NCBI GenBank assembly: GCA_001661515.1
Contig: LUVW01000015.1
Span: 205,553-269,552 of the forward strand
Origin: Capniomyces stellatus
Lineage: Eukaryota; Kickxellomycota; Harpellomycetes; Harpellales; Legeriomycetaceae
DNA length: 64,000 bases
Reading direction: 5' to 3'
Shown: in pieces, positions 60,599-64,000 of the stretch
Layout: every line of letters starts with the position of its first letter
How positions within the stretch are numbered: position 1 is the first letter of the stretch
Notes under the pieces: generated by a model
Database searches by the model: none
What the model saw: the letters and a program-made list of their open reading frames with translations, nothing else
What the model was told of the DNA's origin: nothing
Program-made: the position numbers and the translations under genes

Positions 60599-61970
60599 AT
60601 GTTTTCCAACCTTTTATCCGAATCTATCACGCCTATGGTTTCTGCCTGGTTGGCGGAAGATATACCTTCTTTTGACTATGGAGGATATGTTGTTGGTAGC
60701 GACATGAAGGCAGCCACTTTGTATGGAAAAGATAATGTAATTTAGAACAAATGTCACTGACTATTACTAAAGTACAATTCATTATCTAGAGTTTGAATAT
60801 TTAAAACAATCCAAATTCAAATTCAAATTTATTTTATTGTGTGCTAGCGTTTTAGTTTTGATATTAATTTTATAAATTTTACGTATAGGGCGTGCTTGCA
60901 GGTGTTCCATTTGTAAACGAGGTGTTTAAGCAAGTGGGTTGCACGTAAGTAACGATTCGAGCTTGATTGGACCCATCGCTATAGCGCAATTAATGCATTT
61001 TAAATTTGTAAATGTTGTTTCTTAACCTTATTGTTTATGTTTGACCGTGCAAAATACCAACTATTTTAGCATTGAATGGTATTTGGAAGAGGGAGAGGAT
61101 CTTGAATTAGATAATGGAAAAATGGTGGTTGCCAAGGTACAAGGCCCAGGTTGCAAAATTCTTCAGGGGGAACGAGTGGCGCTGAATATACTAGCGCGCT
61201 GTAGCGGTATTGCCACGAGGGCACGGCGTTTAAGCAAGTTGGCAGAGCAGCACCAATACAAGGGCTTTATTGCTGGGACTAGAAAGACCACACCAGGTAA
61301 TTTCAACATATAAACCTTGCCTTGATATCAGGTGTGTACTACCCAAAGTCTTACTAGTCTATCTGGAATTTACTTTGCAATTATAAAAATAAATGCTGGT
61401 GGTGGTGTAGGTTTTAGGCTGGTAGAGAAATATGGGATGCTGGTTGGGGGGATTGACGGACACAGAATGGATCTGTCATCAATGATAATGTTAAAAGACA
61501 ACCATGTGTGGGCTACAGGATCAATTACAAACGCTGTTGCATCTGCGAGAAAGGCTGGTGGATTTTCAATCCAGATCGAGGTTGAATGTCAATCGATTGA
61601 CGAGGCAAACGAGGCGATAGAGGCTGGTGCAGACATTGTGATGCTGGATAACTTTGTTCCCCAAGATATGAAAATAGGAGCAAAGTCGGTTAAAGAACAG
61701 TGGGCAGCTAAAGGCCGTCGGGTCCTCGTAGAAGCTAGTGGTGGCATTACCGAAGATAGTATTGCAGATTATTTTTCACCTGGTAAGATACTGCTAAACT
61801 TTAAACGATGTTAATATTTGCTGGTGTTGCTGGTGTTGCTCCCAGATGTATTATATTGGCTTTTTAATCGATTAATATTTGGTATTATAATAGAAATCGA
61901 CATCATTAGTCTTGGTTCAGTTAGTCAAGGAGTGCCTCACATCGATTACTCGTTAAAAATAAACCATTAG
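60599..61970 (+). CDS. BNA6: Quinolinate phosphoribosyltransferase (nicotinate-nucleotide pyrophosphorylase)
   Basis: Converts quinolinate and PRPP to nicotinate mononucleotide, the entry from the kynurenine pathway into NAD. Exons 60599-60736, 60889-60944, 61070-61296, 61411-61782 and 61894-61970; 289 residues (human 297). Motifs: [46 protein letters not shown], the substrate loop [72 protein letters not shown] and [19 protein letters not shown]. Catalytic and PRPP-binding residues (K in KDNH, E and C in EVEC, D in MLDN) are present. All four acceptors end TAG. Confidence 0.95.
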
Positions 61971-64000
61971 ATTTACGGCAATATTAGCTACGATTGTATA
62001 TCTTGAATTTATCTGCCATTTTATTTTGCTTTTCAAAAGAAAAAAAAAAAAACAGCTACGGCACACTTAAACACGCTTTAATCGCGTGTATGTTATTTTT
62101 GTTATAATGCCAATTAAGTATGGTTTTGGTGGTATGTACAGCTTTTGATGTCTACAATCCGTCAAATCAGGATGTTTGTAAATGTATGTGGCTAAATCTG
62201 TATGCTTGGAAACGCATCCTTCTTATCACGGTCATGCCACAACGATAAAATGGGGCTTCAAGTCTCGTTACAGTCACCTAATTGGCGTTACACTTATCCC
62301 CGCCTTCTTGCTTGTATTTACTACAGTTATTTTGCCTAGTTTGGGACTCTAGACAATTAAAAGCTGGCCATTGTAAACAGACAATGGTAATTGCCCGACT
62401 ATTTCTATCAGCTTCAAACCGAAAGCCATAAACAGTTACACACTGTGCCTACTTGAAAGCATGGGTTTGTTGGTATATCATCGATTAATTGTTTTGCCGA
62501 GTAAACACCCTTGCTTGATATGGCAAATTTGAATCTTGAAATCTTTAAATAATGAGTTTTGCGTTACAACATTATAATACAATATAGCGCACCTTTATAG
62601 AACAAGAAAATCACGCTGATTAATGTGGTCCCGGGGCGTTTAACTAAACACCTTGTAGAACATAGTGTCATATTTAGCCAATATAGCGTGATTTCTTTAA
62701 ATTCTTATTTGCCAATGCTTGCAGTCAAGTCATGCGGTTTATTGAAGCTCACAATTGAATTGTCTTTCTTTTATTTTACCAACATTACTTGGCGCTAGTA
62801 GGTATACTGACAGGCTTTAGTTGAGCTGAGGTGCTTCATTGTACAATGTGGATAGTTATTTATGTAATTAATATCCGCTCTGTGAGTGAGCGTGTGTGTA
62901 TTGTGTGTGAAGAGATTGTGTATGTGAGGAGAGTATGTATGTGAAGAGAATATGTATGTAAGGATAATATATTTTAGATTGTAGATATTGAAAAAAGCGT
63001 ATCTAGTGTGAAGCTGTTTTAGGTCATATTGGTAACACCACGTATCATGTCAATTGCTTTAATAATGTGATCTGATGTTGAGAATAGACATATCCAGAGC
63101 TAATGGAGCTATAGTGTAGTGGATGGAAACTAGTTTGGGCCTGATTATTTCCTCTCGGATGTTTGTGCTTTTTGGCTAGGTTGTAGAAGCGAGACCTAGC
63201 GAAATTAGATACTAGAAACTCTTGTTTGTGTTTTCCAAGCTAGTGACAAACTTATTTCCCAAGTAATTTAATCTAATAAGTTGTATATTCAAGAGTAAAA
63301 GTAACTTTCAGTTAGTTTGAACGTGGTCCGCTATTTAATGATCAAGCTGCTGGAGAAATGTGTTGTTCCTCCGCTCATGTGATTGAATGGCAGATTGAAT
63401 CCCTCTTATTTGGCTTGAATTTGGTTTGTCTTTTGTACTGGCATAAAGATGAATAATGAGAAATGCTTTACAAAAACAGTGTATGATTGGGTTACAGAAA
63501 AGGCATGGAAATTGAATGACAATTTATAATTAACTAATGTTAGAGGCCGAGAGGAAACGAAATCTTTTCCTTCCTTTACCAGCATTGTCCCCAACAAAAC
63601 AAAACTCAAAACAAACAAGTTGCCAATTTACTCGTGTATATTGGCAATGAAGGAAAAAAAAAATTCAAATTCAGTAGTAAAAAAGGTAAATTCGATAAAA
63701 ATAAAAGTAAATAGTTCGGAAAAACGGACTTTTTTTGGCCAAAAAAAAAAAAAAGTGTTGTTTACTTTATAAAGTGTGGGTGATAGGGTGAGTGGCCTGA
63801 AGTGTTGGGAGCTGGATAGGTTGGGCTAGACTCTAAAGTGATGCTGACCATCAAGGGAGTCAACTATACATCTTATCGGTACGGTTTGGTAATTGGTTAT
63901 GATGGCGCTAGTAATAAAATGCAGCCAAATGCAGATTCCTAGTACAAAAATCAAACTTTTACTCGCTTAGAGCTTAAGGATTCAAGGCGGAATGACAGAA
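61971..64000. other. Last 2 kb, no recognised gene
   Basis: GTGTATGTGAGGAGAGTATG-type degenerate repeats lie near 62880-62970. A + strand ATG at 63841 opens 34 codons and could be a first exon of a gene beyond the edge (GTAATT after TACGGTTTG). The minus frame 63406-63618 is unsupported. Confidence 0.35.

Overview
The window is an AT-rich, intron-dense nuclear segment of a fungus. Fungal markers are a Ctk3/Lsg1-type CTD-kinase gamma subunit, a Skn7-type HSF-domain protein, a Siw14-type phosphatase, a cytosolic methionyl-tRNA synthetase with a GST-like N-terminal region, and a Mak31/Naa38-type protein. Complex I subunit NDUFA2 and methylmalonyl-CoA epimerase argue against a Saccharomyces-like yeast and point to an early-diverging lineage (Mucoromycota, Zoopagomycota or chytrid grade). 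I cannot name the species. Exon structures were rebuilt by hand from reading frame, GT..AG boundaries and family conservation. Of 60 introns rebuilt, 56 end in TAG.

Layout. 1-13.2 kb is gene-dense: DENR/Tma22 (partial), Naa38, NDUFA2, a mitochondrial membrane protein, a UPF0538 protein, Ctk3, methylmalonyl-CoA epimerase, the cyclophilin PPIL3 and a Siw14-type phosphatase. 13.2-20.4 kb is gene-poor, with one secreted tyrosinase, simple repeats and a 208-bp inverted-repeat element. 20.4-32.5 kb holds a truncated Skn7-like factor, MetRS, mitochondrial ribosomal protein uL3m, a small secreted cysteine-rich protein, and the convergent pair fructose-1,6-bisphosphatase / phosphoglucomutase. 34-41.4 kb holds a secreted protein with three 31-residue repeats, an RBBP4/Hat2-type WD40 histone chaperone and a MATH-BTB protein. 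41.4-46.5 kb is nearly empty except for adjacent tRNA-Ser(UGA) and tRNA-Gly(GCC). 46.5-62 kb holds a 2,008-residue kinesin-6, CCT4, an RlmN/Cfr-family radical SAM RNA methyltransferase, a small hypothetical protein, the small subunit of serine palmitoyltransferase and quinolinate phosphoribosyltransferase. The last 2 kb has no recognised gene.

There is no operon logic; neighbours are mostly unrelated housekeeping genes. The one functional pairing is FBP1 and PGM, which both act on hexose phosphates and converge on a 305-bp spacer. Mitochondrial functions recur: NDUFA2, the 146-residue membrane protein, the epimerase, uL3m and possibly the RlmN homologue. I found no complete transposon, rRNA or CRISPR. 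The most unusual items are the intron-bearing RlmN homologue with an acidic insert, the receiver-less Skn7-like factor, the 31-residue-repeat secreted protein, the TAG bias at 3' splice sites, the within-gene purine-to-pyrimidine shift, and a cyclophilin whose start codon seems to sit alone in its exon.
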